This document shows positions 32,252 to 42,155 of a stretch of DNA of 64,000 nucleotides, one piece after another. The notes under the pieces were generated by a model. The model was not told the origin of the DNA and searched no databases. It saw nothing but the letters and a program-made list of their open reading frames with translations. The position numbers and the translations under genes were made by a program. The DNA is from Chlorobiaceae bacterium (GTDB lineage: Bacteria > Bacteroidota > Chlorobiia > Chlorobiales > Chlorobiaceae). The stretch spans positions 1 to 64,000 of the forward strand of contig JAAXXL010000006.1 of the NCBI GenBank assembly GCA_013334485.1, read 5' to 3'. Each line of letters begins with the position of its first letter. Position 1 is the stretch's first letter.

Positions 32252-32566
32252 TCACCCCTCCTTCTTATCCTCTTTCTGCAGCATATGGCAGCATTTGCAA
32301 ACCATACCCTGAAGCTCTTCATTGGAGGCCTCTTCGCAGATTTTGTTCACCGCCGCCTTGATCTCCTGGCGGTACAATTTGCTTTTTTGTGATTGCTGAC
32401 CCCGTTTTTTATGGATATACTGCGAAACAGCAGCGGGAGTCACCCCGAGTTTTTTTGCCGCCTGCGACTGCGTCATACCGGTTTTCACAAGCTCTATAGC
32501 AAGATCCGCACGAATTTGGGGAAGATGGTACCAGACAGCTTTTTCACAGGGAAATATCACGATCAA
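32252..32566 (-). CDS. Helix-turn-helix transcriptional regulator (COG2522-like)
   Basis: The 104-residue protein has the pattern PCEKAVWYHLPQIRADLAIE followed by a clear helix-turn-helix (MTQSQAAKKLGVTPAAVSQY). The C-terminal region has cysteines in MVCKCCHMLQ that could bind metal. This layout fits predicted regulators of the COG2522 type found in archaea and anaerobes. The start is a TTG, with GTG two codons downstream as the alternative. It converges on bshC and is divergent from the haem protein at 32619. Confidence 0.75.
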   Translation of the reverse strand: MIVIFPCEKAVWYHLPQIRADLAIELVKTGMTQSQAAKKLGVTPAAVSQYIHKKRGQQSQKSKLYRQEIKAAVNKICEEASNEELQGMVCKCCHMLQKEDKKEG

Positions 32567-32618
32567 TAATCTTGGGAATTAAAAAAAGCTATCAGAAATA
32601 CGTTACCGGTTTTCTGCC

Positions 32619-33068
32619 ATGAATTACTCCTTCAAAGCCATTGCCGGCTGGAGTGTTCTTCTGCTCATGATGGTACAGTTCATACCACTGAGACGACTCA
32701 ACCCTCCGGTACAATCAGATCTGCAGGCACCTGAAAACGTCAAAAAAAGCCTGAAAAAAGCCTGTTATGACTGCCACTCCACTGAAACAGAGTGGCCTGC
32801 GATTGCTTACATGGCCCCGGCATCCTGGCTGATAGCGAACAGAGTCAACATAGGACGCAATGTTCTGAATTTTTCACTATGGAACAATAATGCGAATACC
32901 ACCCTGCGTAACAGGGATATACAAAAAGTTATCTTAAAAAATCCTTCACATCAAACCATCTACTACACCCTGCAACCTTCAAAAGCATTGACCCAGGAAG
33001 AGTGCAGAACAGTTCTTGACTGGCTTGAATCACGATCAAAAACAGAAACTGCCGGAATTAAAAATTAA
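32619..33068 (+). CDS. Haem-binding domain protein (cytochrome c-like)
   Basis: The 149-residue protein has one N-terminal hydrophobic segment (about residues 8-24), which is a membrane anchor or uncleaved signal. A c-type haem site CYDCH follows (C49, C52, H53), then the conserved ETEWPAIAYMAPASWLI of the haem_bd family. It should be periplasmic. The electron partner is not known. The 3' end overlaps the convergent LOG gene by 11 bases. Confidence 0.85.
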   Translation: MNYSFKAIAGWSVLLLMMVQFIPLRRLNPPVQSDLQAPENVKKSLKKACYDCHSTETEWPAIAYMAPASWLIANRVNIGRNVLNFSLWNNNANTTLRNRDIQKVILKNPSHQTIYYTLQPSKALTQEECRTVLDWLESRSKTETAGIKN

Positions 33069-33801
33069 GCGCATAACCGTCAGGATAAAACCCTTTGATG
33101 ATCTCCACCACCGCTTCAGGACTCTCTTCAAGATAGATAAACTGAAGATCCTCTTCACTGATATAGCCCTTCTCCTGCAGCATGGTCTCCTTGACCCAGC
33201 GATAAAAACCGTCCCAGTAACTTCTCCCCATGAGGATAACCGGAAAGCGCTCGCTTTTGCCGGTCTGAATCAGTGTAATGGCCTCCGACACTTCATCAAG
33301 CGTACCGAAGCCTCCCGGCAAGGCTATGAACGCCTGTGCATATTTCAAAAACATCACCTTCCGGACAAAAAAATACTGAAAACTGACAAGTTTGTCCTGG
33401 TCGATATACTGATTTGGGTTCTGCTGGTTGGGAAGCTTGATATTGAAACCGATTGATACCCCTCCGGCGCTTTGAGCGCCCTTGTTTGCCGCCTCCATAA
33501 CACCCGGGCCTCCACCGGTAATAACCGCAAACCCGGCCTCCGCAAGCAGACGGCCAAGCTTCTCAGCCAGAAGATATTCAGGAGTGCCTTGAGAAACCCG
33601 TGTAGAGCCGAAAACCGTTACAGCCGGACCTGCATCGGACATTGTTTCAAACCCGCTGACAAACTCTGCCATAATCTTGAAAACCCGCCATCCGTCAACC
33701 ATAAAATCACTTTCACGGTTAAATCTGGGATGCTTTACCGTAAGCCCGTGTTTCTTTCCATCCTCGTCAGAAGAACTTTGTGCCGTTTTCATACTCATCA
33801 A
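33058..33801 (-). CDS. LOG family protein (Rossmann-fold, TIGR00730)
   Basis: LOG-type proteins have the motifs GGGPGVMEAANKGA and PGGFGTLDEVSEA, both present here. Some members are cytokinin riboside 5'-monophosphate phosphoribohydrolases; others are nucleotide pyrophosphatases or of unknown role. The 247-residue protein has an N-terminal extension of about 60 residues before the core. It is followed five bases upstream by the amidotransferase gene on the same strand. Confidence 0.85.
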   Translation of the reverse strand: MMSMKTAQSSSDEDGKKHGLTVKHPRFNRESDFMVDGWRVFKIMAEFVSGFETMSDAGPAVTVFGSTRVSQGTPEYLLAEKLGRLLAEAGFAVITGGGPGVMEAANKGAQSAGGVSIGFNIKLPNQQNPNQYIDQDKLVSFQYFFVRKVMFLKYAQAFIALPGGFGTLDEVSEAITLIQTGKSERFPVILMGRSYWDGFYRWVKETMLQEKGYISEEDLQFIYLEESPEAVVEIIKGFYPDGYALNF

Positions 33802-33806
33802 CTCCT

Positions 33807-34382
33807 TTATACCGGATGATGCAGTGCAAGAAAATTTCTGATGATTTTTTTCCCTTCGGCTGTCATAATCGATTCAGGATGAAACTGAACTCCATAGAGC
33901 AGCAACTCTTCGGAATCCATTCCCATAATGATACCATCCTCGGTCCAGGCTCGAATGGCAAGCGTACCAGGCAGTGTTTCCCTCTCAACAACAAGCGAGT
34001 GATACCGGGTAGCAACAAAAGGGTTGTCAACCCCGGCGAAAATCCCCCGGTTATCGTGATAAACCAGTGAGGTCTTGCCATGCATGATGCTGGCTGCCCG
34101 TACGACCTTACCGCCAAGAGCCGCTCCGATAGACTGGTGACCCAGACAGACCCCGAGAAGTGGAATACGTCCCTTTACCGCATGAATCAGCGGTACCGAC
34201 ACGCCTGCATCATCAGGAGTGCCAGGCCCCGGTGAGATAACAATCTTCTCCGGAGCTCTCGCTATAATCTCCTCAACAGAGAGCTCATCATTGCGATAGA
34301 CCTCAACCATTTCACCGGACTCCCCGATATACTGGACAAGGTTATAGGTAAAAGAGTCATAGTTGTCAACAACAAGAATCAT
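33807..34382 (-). CDS. Glutamine amidotransferase component II (anthranilate or aminodeoxychorismate synthase)
   Basis: This class I glutamine amidotransferase supplies ammonia to a chorismate-using partner. The nucleophile lies in GVCLGHQ and the His-Glu pair in QFHPES; the N-terminus VVDNYDSFTYNLVQY is typical of TrpG/PabA. At 191 residues it is a single-domain protein. No trpE or pabB is adjacent, so whether it serves tryptophan, folate or both cannot be told from context. Confidence 0.9.
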   Translation of the reverse strand: MILVVDNYDSFTYNLVQYIGESGEMVEVYRNDELSVEEIIARAPEKIVISPGPGTPDDAGVSVPLIHAVKGRIPLLGVCLGHQSIGAALGGKVVRAASIMHGKTSLVYHDNRGIFAGVDNPFVATRYHSLVVERETLPGTLAIRAWTEDGIIMGMDSEELLLYGVQFHPESIMTAEGKKIIRNFLALHHPV

Positions 34383-34399
34383 GAATATCCGCTTATACG

Positions 34400-35647
34400 T
34401 TAAAATAGCTTTAATGTACGTTCTGTTCCGGCAACAAAACGGAACATGGCCTCGTATGATGTGCTCATCACAACCTGACGACGCTCCATCACCTTTCTTG
34501 CCGTCTGAACCGCACGCTCAATCTCGTAGGGCTCAAATCCATTATAACCTCCCCAGGAGAAAGAGGGCACCTCCTTCGGGGGGAAGCCTCCGCCAAAAAT
34601 ATTGGCTCCGGTTCCAACAACAGTTCCGGTGTTGAACATAGAGTTGATGGAGCTTTTGCCGTGATCCCCCATCAGCAGTCCGAGAAACTGCATACCGGTC
34701 ATCTGTTCCCGCCCGTTGAGCAAAAGAGTGATCCGGCTGTAATTATTTTTCAAGTCACTTGTATTGGTTCCTGCTCCAAGGTTACACCATGATGAGATAT
34801 AGGAGTGACCAAGAAAACCATCGTGCTGTTTGTTGGCAAAAGGTTCAATAATGGAGTCTTCAACCTCGCCGCCGACTCTTGAGGCGGTGCCGATGGAGAC
34901 ATTGCTGTAGATTTTCGCACCAATTTTAGCCCGTGACCAGGGAGCCAGATAGACATTCTGCATCAGTACTGCCTGGGGGTCCACAACAGCACCTGCACCA
35001 ACAGCCACAAATCCGTCATCGGCATCAAGCACCGCTCCGGCACGCACAACAGCCCCCGGCCCGATGTAAATATTTGAACGATTTACAATAGCTGCGCCCG
35101 GATGAACATCACCTTCAATTCGACCGAGTTCAAGTGTTGCTCCGTCCCGCTGAAGTTCATCGGTGTGAAAGGCAATAACATCCCAGATGTTACTCAGCAC
35201 CCTGAATCCCGTAACCGCTTCTGTTACAATCTCTGAGGCAATCCTGCGGGTATCAATCAGGTCCGGCATCATACCACTCTCATCGGTGATGAGACTCCTG
35301 CTTACCCTGGCAAAGAGCAGATCACTCCCCTGCATATATCCCTTGCCCTGTTCAATGGTGCCATCAATAAGTATAGCGGCTGCGGTCTCCTCACAGACAA
35401 GCCGGCCATTGACAAGCAACAGATCATCCTCAACGACTCTGTTGACCATGCAATCAGGGTGCTGCTCCGCATAGAAAGGGGCAAGATAGTGGCGGAGATG
35501 CCAGGTCAGGGTAACTTCACCCCTGGTGAAGTGCTCAAATTTTTCGCGGAGGGAGCGAAAACCGGTATAAAGGCCGTAAACCGGCTTGAGGTTAACAAGA
35601 GGCTTCAGCTCATGAGCCCTGATGTCTTCAAAGATGATAACCTGCAT
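34400..35647 (-). CDS. GlmU-like putative sugar nucleotidyltransferase
   Basis: The 415-residue protein belongs to the Bacteroidetes/Chlorobi GlmU-like family (TIGR03991 type). The N-terminal half is a divergent nucleotidyltransferase-like region. The C-terminal half is a left-handed beta-helix of hexapeptide repeats (IYIGPGAVVRAGAVLDADDG, AKIGAKIYSNVSIGTAS) with a conserved GTNTSDLKNNYS. It probably makes an activated amino sugar for envelope synthesis; the exact reaction is not established. It lies 17 bases upstream of the amidotransferase on the same strand. Confidence 0.83.
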   Translation of the reverse strand: MQVIIFEDIRAHELKPLVNLKPVYGLYTGFRSLREKFEHFTRGEVTLTWHLRHYLAPFYAEQHPDCMVNRVVEDDLLLVNGRLVCEETAAAILIDGTIEQGKGYMQGSDLLFARVSRSLITDESGMMPDLIDTRRIASEIVTEAVTGFRVLSNIWDVIAFHTDELQRDGATLELGRIEGDVHPGAAIVNRSNIYIGPGAVVRAGAVLDADDGFVAVGAGAVVDPQAVLMQNVYLAPWSRAKIGAKIYSNVSIGTASRVGGEVEDSIIEPFANKQHDGFLGHSYISSWCNLGAGTNTSDLKNNYSRITLLLNGREQMTGMQFLGLLMGDHGKSSINSMFNTGTVVGTGANIFGGGFPPKEVPSFSWGGYNGFEPYEIERAVQTARKVMERRQVVMSTSYEAMFRFVAGTERTLKLF

Positions 35648-35825
35648 TCTGCAAATGGCCTGTTTTAACTATATCCTCTCTGTAACTGAATCTTGCCATA
35701 TCTCTGCACCGCAAAGCACTGGCCATACCTGATCCATAAACAGATAACCCTCACAAGGTACGACAAATAGAGAAAGATTTGCAATTTGAGAGATCAGTGG
35801 ATGGTCGCCATAAAAAAGTATTGTG

Positions 35826-36749
35826 CTATTTCCGAACAGCCGGGTCGCAAAGCATCGTAATTCCACCAGGAACAACCGATATGGCAACCCTGCCCTGAAT
35901 ATCATCATAGACCTCCCCGTCCATATGCATGACATCAGGCGCTGTCAAGGTGACTTCAACAGCTTTCGCCTTGCAGTAGATCACTTTCGGATCACTGATC
36001 TGGGTTCCGCTGAGGTATTTGAAAACATAGGGGAAAAACTCGAGCCTCGTGATCCCCTTGAGAATACAGACATCAAGCAAACCATCCGCGATCTCGGCAT
36101 GAGGTGCAATCCTGAACTTTCCACCTTCAACTTTGCCATTCGAAACCGAAAAAGCAAAAACAGGCTCATCAAGCTCCAGAACAGAGTGTTCAAGTGTGAT
36201 GGTAATCTTCATTTTAGGAGCAGAATAACCTTTAAGCACACTCAAAAGAGCATAGAGATAGGCAAGCTCTCCTTTCAACCAGGGCGCACCTTTGACACTC
36301 TTTGCCACCCTGCCGGTAAATCCGATACCCAAAGAGTTGATGAAATAGCGGGAATCAGAATTTGCAAATACTACTCTTCCAATATCAACAGCACGACTAC
36401 CGGAATCAAAAAAATGGCGAATACCACGCCTCGAAATGTTGCCGGGATTGAGTGTTTTGATAAAATCATTGCCCGAACCAAAGGGGAGAATACCGACCGT
36501 GACCCCTTCGCCAGCGACCGCATTGACAACTTCATGGAGCGTTCCATCACCTCCGCATGAAATGAGGCAGGTACTCTGACAGATTTCAGCACGGGCAATC
36601 ACTCCGGCATGGCCTGCATAAGAGGTTGAAACCATAACCGACTCCTCGCTCTCGGTCACAAGAGCTTCAAGCCATTGTGACTTCCGGATGGCTCGGCCTT
36701 TATCTGCTGCGGGATTAAAAATAAATAGGTAACGGGAATGGTTCGTCAT
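35826..36749 (-). CDS. Diacylglycerol/lipid kinase family protein
   Basis: The 307-residue protein has the DAGK catalytic motif SCGGDGTLHEVVNA and the following LPFGSGNDF loop. The FNPAADKGRA segment near the N-terminus is also typical. The family includes DgkB, YegS and related lipid kinases, so the lipid substrate is uncertain. It lies 32 bases downstream of the phosphatase gene on the same strand. Confidence 0.88.
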   Translation of the reverse strand: MTNHSRYLFIFNPAADKGRAIRKSQWLEALVTESEESVMVSTSYAGHAGVIARAEICQSTCLISCGGDGTLHEVVNAVAGEGVTVGILPFGSGNDFIKTLNPGNISRRGIRHFFDSGSRAVDIGRVVFANSDSRYFINSLGIGFTGRVAKSVKGAPWLKGELAYLYALLSVLKGYSAPKMKITITLEHSVLELDEPVFAFSVSNGKVEGGKFRIAPHAEIADGLLDVCILKGITRLEFFPYVFKYLSGTQISDPKVIYCKAKAVEVTLTAPDVMHMDGEVYDDIQGRVAISVVPGGITMLCDPAVRK

Positions 36750-36781
36750 CCTGGGTAGAAAGAAATAATATCTGCTGAAAT

Positions 36782-37273
36782 TCAGTGCTGTGCAAGATAC
36801 GGGTAATGCTCAAACATCCTCTGAAGAATCTCCGCGCACGCCGTTGAAAGCTCCTTGGCTACAGCCTCAAAATCCTGAAAAGTACCGTAGTAGGGATCAG
36901 AGAGCTCTTCACCGGCTCGCCCATCAACAAACTCCATCACCCCGTGAATCTCCGGCTTCTTTTGAGAAGAAAAAAAAGTGCTGACCTCCTCAAAATTTTC
37001 ATGATCCATGGTAAATATCCAGTCATGCTCATGCAGATCAAGATCCCATGCGCAGCGGGCTCTTGCTGAAGAGATATCTATACCAAAAGGTTTGAGCGCA
37101 GCTATGGCACGATCATCCGGCGGCGACCCCTCCTGATAACTGACTGTACCGGCGGAACCGACTGAAAAAAAGTGCTGAAGGTCATGGCGGACAAGCAAAT
37201 CGAAAAACAGAGCTTCGGCCATGGGAGAACGACAGATATTTTCATAACAGATAAAAATAATCCTGACAGGCAT
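36782..37273 (-). CDS. Low-molecular-weight protein-tyrosine phosphatase family
   Basis: The P-loop CYENICRS near the N-terminus gives the C-x5-R active site (C9, R15), and the general acid lies in DPYYGTF. The length of 163 residues is typical. Family members dephosphorylate protein tyrosines, or arginines in some Gram-positives. The second residue of the loop is Y and the third E, where most have x-G-N, a small departure. It precedes the lipid kinase on the same strand. Confidence 0.88.
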   Translation of the reverse strand: MPVRIIFICYENICRSPMAEALFFDLLVRHDLQHFFSVGSAGTVSYQEGSPPDDRAIAALKPFGIDISSARARCAWDLDLHEHDWIFTMDHENFEEVSTFFSSQKKPEIHGVMEFVDGRAGEELSDPYYGTFQDFEAVAKELSTACAEILQRMFEHYPYLAQH

Positions 37274-37499
37274 AGACTCAAAAGGAAGTGAACTTATTAC
37301 AGCAAAAGATGGTCACTTAAAAAGATAACGATTTTGCGACCACTTTCACTGTCAGGAAGGAGCAATGCAGAAGCTGGTATTTTTGGCTGAACTACGCAAA
37401 TTTCATTGAAATTCCTTGAAATAGTGGTAATATTACATCCGTTAACACGCACACAACTGAAGTAACAACAAAGCATAATAACAGATAAGTAGTACCACA

Positions 37500-38003
37500 A
37501 TGAATACCCAAGCAGAACTGAACAAGAAGTCCACCCTCGAATTCGAAAAAGAGATTGCAGAGCTTAAGACCCGGATTGCGACACAGGATATGGAACTCAC
37601 AAGAGTCTCGACCGCAATATCAGAAAAAACAACAGCCCTTCGCAATCTGCTCGATCAGATATATGCCCTGGAAATAGATACCAATATCAAAAGAGTGATG
37701 ACCGACTCCTGCCTCAGCTTGATTGAGACCGAAACTATTGAAAAACGGCTGAACATCGAACTGACCGAGTCTGACTCTCTCTTTTTATCGCGGCTCCAGA
37801 AAAAACATCCTAACCTTAACCAGCGAGAACTGAGAATAAGCCTGCTGGTAAAACTGAACTACGACACACGAGAGATTGCACGCTCTGTCGGCATAACGAC
37901 CAGAGGTATGGAAAGCATCCGCTACAGAATGCACAAAAAGCTCTCACTCGGCAAACATCAGTCAATCAAGACCTACCTCTCCGATTTCGCTGTATCACTG
38001 TAA
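37500..38003 (+). CDS. Coiled-coil protein with LuxR-type helix-turn-helix
   Basis: The 167-residue protein starts with a charged coiled coil (about residues 8-60). It ends with a helix-turn-helix resembling the LuxR/GerE domain attached to many Bacteroidetes sensors (LNQRELRISLLVKLNYDTRE, then IARSVGITTRGMESIRYRMH). It has no receiver or sensor domain of its own. It lies upstream of the FIST and kinase genes on the same strand but is closed by its own terminator, so a shared pathway is only a possibility. Confidence 0.72.
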   Translation: MNTQAELNKKSTLEFEKEIAELKTRIATQDMELTRVSTAISEKTTALRNLLDQIYALEIDTNIKRVMTDSCLSLIETETIEKRLNIELTESDSLFLSRLQKKHPNLNQRELRISLLVKLNYDTREIARSVGITTRGMESIRYRMHKKLSLGKHQSIKTYLSDFAVSL

Positions 38004-38025
38004 ACTGTTGAACAGCAGCATGCAG

Positions 38026-38063
38026 ATGTAAAAAGCTTCATCCTACACTGAAGCTTTTTACAT
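38026..38063 (+). terminator. Terminator after the helix-turn-helix gene
   Basis: A perfect 15-bp stem (38026-38040 with 38049-38063) with an 8-base loop and an A5/T5 pair of tracts lies 23 bases after the stop at 38003. Confidence 0.9.
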
Positions 38064-38348
38064 ACTCTCGACTCCGGTTGTAATCTCCCGGCAATAATAG
38101 CAACGTATCCACTGCGCCTTCATTGATAGCCCGTCAAACAGGGCTTAATAACAGCGAGGTATTTATTTTGCCAAAAAAAAGTATTAACCTGCCTTTAAAT
38201 ACTCTCCATTGATAGCGTCGGAGGGCAATCTCACTGTGCAATGATGACGAGCACAAACTGCCGGAAATTTCCTTATAGAGACATCGAAACAACAGTTGAC
38301 TTTATCCGGGTCAATAACCAATAACAGTGACCGACAGAGGAAGGTAAC
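38064..38348. other. Non-coding region before the FIST gene
   Basis: With the terminator, this makes a 345-base gap. It has no credible open frame. A short AGCCC/GGGCT inverted repeat lies near 38128-38146, and the 3' part should hold the promoter of the FIST-kinase unit, though no clear -35/-10 pair stands out. A GAGGAAGG ribosome site precedes the ATG at 38349. Confidence 0.5.
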
Positions 38349-39554
38349 ATGTCAAACCGTAGTGTAGGAGTCGGGTTCAGTTCCCATGTCGATTCCTTTT
38401 CCGCAGGAAAAGAAGCTGCTCTTCAGGCCACAGAAAAACTCGACAGCAAACCCAAGGTCCTTATAGTATTTGGTGCCATGCGGTTTGATCATCGTGCTCT
38501 TCTTGCGGGTATCTCTTCTGTTGCTGGAGGTATCCCCATGGTTGGGGGAACAACTGCCGGTGAAATTTCAACTGCCGGATTTTCAACAGGATCAGTCGTT
38601 ATCATGGCGCTCTGTAATGATGATCTCGAGTTTGTTACCAGTATGGGCCATAACATGAGTACCGGTGAAGCTGCTTGCAGTATGGAAATGGCCAGCGATA
38701 TACTCGACAAAGTCCCTCTGCCTTCCAATGCATCTCTTCTTGTTTTCCCTAACGGTATGGGCGGTGATGGACACAAGGTTCTCGATGGCCTGCAGTCTGT
38801 TTTAGGGAAGGATTTTGAGATTACCGGAGGATGCCTTGGCGATGATGAAAGATTTGAAAGTACCTATCAGTACTATAATGGAATGGTCTACAAGGATGCC
38901 ATCGCCGGATTAATGGTAATCGGAAATAACAGGTTCAAAACAGGCATCGGTGTTCGAAGCGGCTTCACCTCAATAGGAAACAGCTTTGTTTGTACATCTT
39001 CTGACGGCAATGTCGTAAAAGAGTTCGAACACACCAATGCACTTGAGCTCTATAAGGATTTTCTCGGGGAAGAGCGAGCAGCAAGACTTCCTGCCGTTTG
39101 CCTTGAATATCCGTTTGGTATCATTGACAACACCACAACCGGCAGTGGTGAGAACCTGTTTCAATTACGCTGCGGATTATCCGTCGACCATGATAAAGGG
39201 ACAATTTCACTCGCCGCATCTATTCCTGAAGGGAGCGAAGTAACCCTGACTACCGCCTCACGAGGCGATATCATCAACGGAGCAAGGGAAGCGGCAGAGC
39301 AGGCCATGAAGTCACTCGAAGGAGCAACCCCCCTGGCAGTGATTATGTTCAGTTGTGTCGGAAGGAAGCTTGTTCTTGGACGGCGAATCCAGGAGGAGGT
39401 TGATGCTGTACGGGAGTGCATCGGCCTCGATGTGCCGCTGGCCGGATTTTATACCTATGGAGAGATCGGACCTATAGACAAAACAAATAAAAAACTTTCA
39501 TCCGTAAAATTTCACAATGAGACCGTTGTTCTGTGGGTGCTTGGAAAAGCATAG
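38349..39554 (+). CDS. FIST domain sensory protein (NosP-like candidate)
   Basis: The 401-residue protein has a FIST_N domain (about residues 25-225; MVGGTTAGEISTAGFSTGSV is the signature region) and a FIST_C domain (about 230-390; LAGFYTYGEIGP near the end). FIST proteins bind small ligands. The NosP subgroup binds haem and senses nitric oxide, and is encoded beside a histidine kinase, as here. Haem binding cannot be read from the sequence alone. The kinase gene starts 42 bases downstream. Confidence 0.88.
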   Translation: MSNRSVGVGFSSHVDSFSAGKEAALQATEKLDSKPKVLIVFGAMRFDHRALLAGISSVAGGIPMVGGTTAGEISTAGFSTGSVVIMALCNDDLEFVTSMGHNMSTGEAACSMEMASDILDKVPLPSNASLLVFPNGMGGDGHKVLDGLQSVLGKDFEITGGCLGDDERFESTYQYYNGMVYKDAIAGLMVIGNNRFKTGIGVRSGFTSIGNSFVCTSSDGNVVKEFEHTNALELYKDFLGEERAARLPAVCLEYPFGIIDNTTTGSGENLFQLRCGLSVDHDKGTISLAASIPEGSEVTLTTASRGDIINGAREAAEQAMKSLEGATPLAVIMFSCVGRKLVLGRRIQEEVDAVRECIGLDVPLAGFYTYGEIGPIDKTNKKLSSVKFHNETVVLWVLGKA

Positions 39555-39596
39555 AGAGTTGTGCCCCACACCATAACTTTTTTTCAAAAAAAGGTC

Positions 39597-42146
39597 ATGA
39601 TAGAGACAGAATACCATAATCTGCAACAGCGGATCATTGAACTTGAGGCTGCCTCACTCAGAAGCAACCGGATCGAACAGGAGTTGCGGCAGAAGCAGGC
39701 AACTCTCCTTGAGCAAAATATCAAGCTGATCAAGAAATCCATTGAACTTTCAGATATCAAACGCCAGCTTGAAGATAAAAACTACGAGTTGGGATTGTCG
39801 CAGTTACAACTGGAAGAGGCATTAAACTCTTTGCTTGAAAGCCAGAACACGCTCAATTCGGTTCTGGTCAACAGTCCGGATACCATAATTGCCGTTGACA
39901 GTGATCATTGCATAACCTATATCAACCGAAACCTCCCCGGTCACCCGGATTCTCTTCAGATTGGTCTGCATCTCTGTGAACATCTCCTTGAGGCTGATCA
40001 TGGCAACAACTATCATAAAACAATAGAACAGGTTTTTGCTACCGGCGAACAGGCTCTCATTGAATGTAAACTCTCTGTTCCTCAGGGTGAACCCCTTGAT
40101 ATCGAATCACGTTTCGGTCCATGCATGATCCAGGGAAAGGTCACCTCCGTTACCATACTCTTTTCAGATATTACCGGGCGAAAGCAGATGGAAAATCAGC
40201 TAAAAATAATGCTGAGTGATCTCGAACGCTTTAACCGTGTTATGATTGGTCGTGAACTGCGCGTAATAGAGCTGAAAACGATGATTACCGAGCTGCGCCG
40301 TACTCTCGGAAAATATACCGGCAATAGTACAGAGATACCCTCTCATGAAAATGATGACCTGCTGCAAGGTTACATGATCGATTATGAATATTTACAGAAA
40401 GAAGAGCATAGCGAAGAGAGAAATCCCCTTCAGGATATTAACCTCTACAAGGAAAATCAGCGAGATGTACTGCTCAACCTGATTGAAGATGCGAACATGG
40501 CAAGAAATGAGTTGCAAGAGATCAACCGCAAACTCGAAGAGAAGGTCAGGGAAGCACGGGAAGCCAATGCGGCTAAAAGCCAATTTCTGGCCAATATGAG
40601 TCATGAGATCCGCACACCGATGGGTGGCGTGATCGGCATGTCAGATTTGTTGATTGATACAAAGCTTGATTCCGAGCAACGTAAATATGTGGAGACCATT
40701 ATCAGCAGCGGTCAAAACCTGCTGGAGATCATTAACGATATTCTTGATTTTTCCAAGATAGAGGCTAACTGCCTTGAACTTGACATTGTTGATTTTGATC
40801 TGCTTGAGCTCCTTGAAAATGTATGCAGCATGCTTGGTTTTGAAGCACAGGCCAAAGGGATCGAATTAACCATTGTAACCGGAAGAAATTTGGCCCTTGC
40901 CCTTAAAGGCGATACGGTAAGAATCCGCCAGGTGCTTGTCAACCTTATTGGTAATGCCATAAAATTTACCCATCATGGCGATATTGTCGTAAGTGTCATG
41001 ACTGCGGAGGAGAGCCCAACAGATGCAGTGATCCGATGCACCGTCAAAGATACCGGTATCGGGATAGCACCTGAAAACATGCACTCCATATTTAAACCCT
41101 TTGTTCAGGCTGATGGCTCGACAGTAAGAAAATACGGAGGCACCGGTCTCGGTCTCTCCATATCAAACTATCTTGTCAATAAAATGGGTGGTGGAATCAC
41201 GGTTGAAAGTGAGCCGGGAAAAGGCTCTCTTTTCAGCTTTGACATCAGGCTCGCAAAGCAGGATAAATCTCCCGAACCCCTCGTCCTGCCAAAAACCGGA
41301 ACTGCTGACGCAAGAATACTGATCGTCAACAGCAATCAAAATGCGCTCGGGATGCTCTGCGATCTTCTTGATTCCTGGAAGTGTAACTCTACCGCTGCTG
41401 AGAGTGTCGAATCATGCCGGGCATTAATCAAAAGCAGCCGAAACACTCAGGAGACCACTCAACCCTGGGCGACCATTATTCTTGATATCAACATCCAGGA
41501 GAGAGCCGATGAACTTGACCTGTTACTGGATGAACTGAATGCATTGAGCCCATGCCCGGTGATCATGCTTGCATCAACCGTCAAGTACAGAGAGATCAAA
41601 CAACATTTCGCTTCAAAAGTTTTCAGAATACTCCAAAAGCCTGTCCGGCGTATAGAACTGTTCAATGCCATTACCGATGTTCTCGATTCCGAAAACGGGG
41701 AGAAGAGGGCTCCGGATGAGGAGCAACTCATAACGGAGCAAACAGAGTGTGCATCATCCGGAATGTTCAAAATCCTTCTCGTTGAAGACAGCCCAGTCAA
41801 TCAGAAGGTCGCGATCTTTATGCTGCATAAACTGGGTCAATCTCCCGATCTGGCTTCAAGCGGAAAAGAGGCTCTGGAGGCTATGCGCAATAAAACGTAT
41901 GATCTTGTGCTTATGGATTGCCAGATGCCGGAAATGGACGGATATGAAACAACAAGAACTATCAGAACAAACCGCATGCTCTGCACAACTCCTGATGTTC
42001 TTATTGTGGCAATGACCGCAAATGCCATGATCGGTGACCGGGAAAAATGCATAAACTCAGGAATGGACGACTATATCTCCAAACCGATCCGCACCGCTGA
42101 TCTTGAAGCTATTCTTGACAAATATCTGCGTGAGAAAAGTTGTTGA
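39597..42146 (+). CDS. Hybrid sensor histidine kinase with pseudo-receiver and receiver domains
   Basis: The 849-residue protein has an N-terminal coiled coil, a PAS domain (about residues 85-195; [19 protein letters not shown]), a second coiled coil, and HisKA with H336 in MSHEIRTPM. HATPase_c follows ([23 protein letters not shown]). A degenerate receiver (about 570-690) lacks the acidic pair after its first strand. A canonical receiver follows ([29 protein letters not shown]). It is cytoplasmic, with no membrane segment, so the FIST protein is the likely input. A GTG at 39561 is an alternative start. Confidence 0.9.
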   Translation: MIETEYHNLQQRIIELEAASLRSNRIEQELRQKQATLLEQNIKLIKKSIELSDIKRQLEDKNYELGLSQLQLEEALNSLLESQNTLNSVLVNSPDTIIAVDSDHCITYINRNLPGHPDSLQIGLHLCEHLLEADHGNNYHKTIEQVFATGEQALIECKLSVPQGEPLDIESRFGPCMIQGKVTSVTILFSDITGRKQMENQLKIMLSDLERFNRVMIGRELRVIELKTMITELRRTLGKYTGNSTEIPSHENDDLLQGYMIDYEYLQKEEHSEERNPLQDINLYKENQRDVLLNLIEDANMARNELQEINRKLEEKVREAREANAAKSQFLANMSHEIRTPMGGVIGMSDLLIDTKLDSEQRKYVETIISSGQNLLEIINDILDFSKIEANCLELDIVDFDLLELLENVCSMLGFEAQAKGIELTIVTGRNLALALKGDTVRIRQVLVNLIGNAIKFTHHGDIVVSVMTAEESPTDAVIRCTVKDTGIGIAPENMHSIFKPFVQADGSTVRKYGGTGLGLSISNYLVNKMGGGITVESEPGKGSLFSFDIRLAKQDKSPEPLVLPKTGTADARILIVNSNQNALGMLCDLLDSWKCNSTAAESVESCRALIKSSRNTQETTQPWATIILDINIQERADELDLLLDELNALSPCPVIMLASTVKYREIKQHFASKVFRILQKPVRRIELFNAITDVLDSENGEKRAPDEEQLITEQTECASSGMFKILLVEDSPVNQKVAIFMLHKLGQSPDLASSGKEALEAMRNKTYDLVLMDCQMPEMDGYETTRTIRTNRMLCTTPDVLIVAMTANAMIGDREKCINSGMDDYISKPIRTADLEAILDKYLREKSC

Positions 42147-42155
42147 TCCCTGACA

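Noticed and set aside
35669-35935. 88-codon minus-strand frame upstream of the GlmU-like gene
   Set aside because: It overlaps the start of the secure lipid-kinase reading region in another frame and shows no domain.
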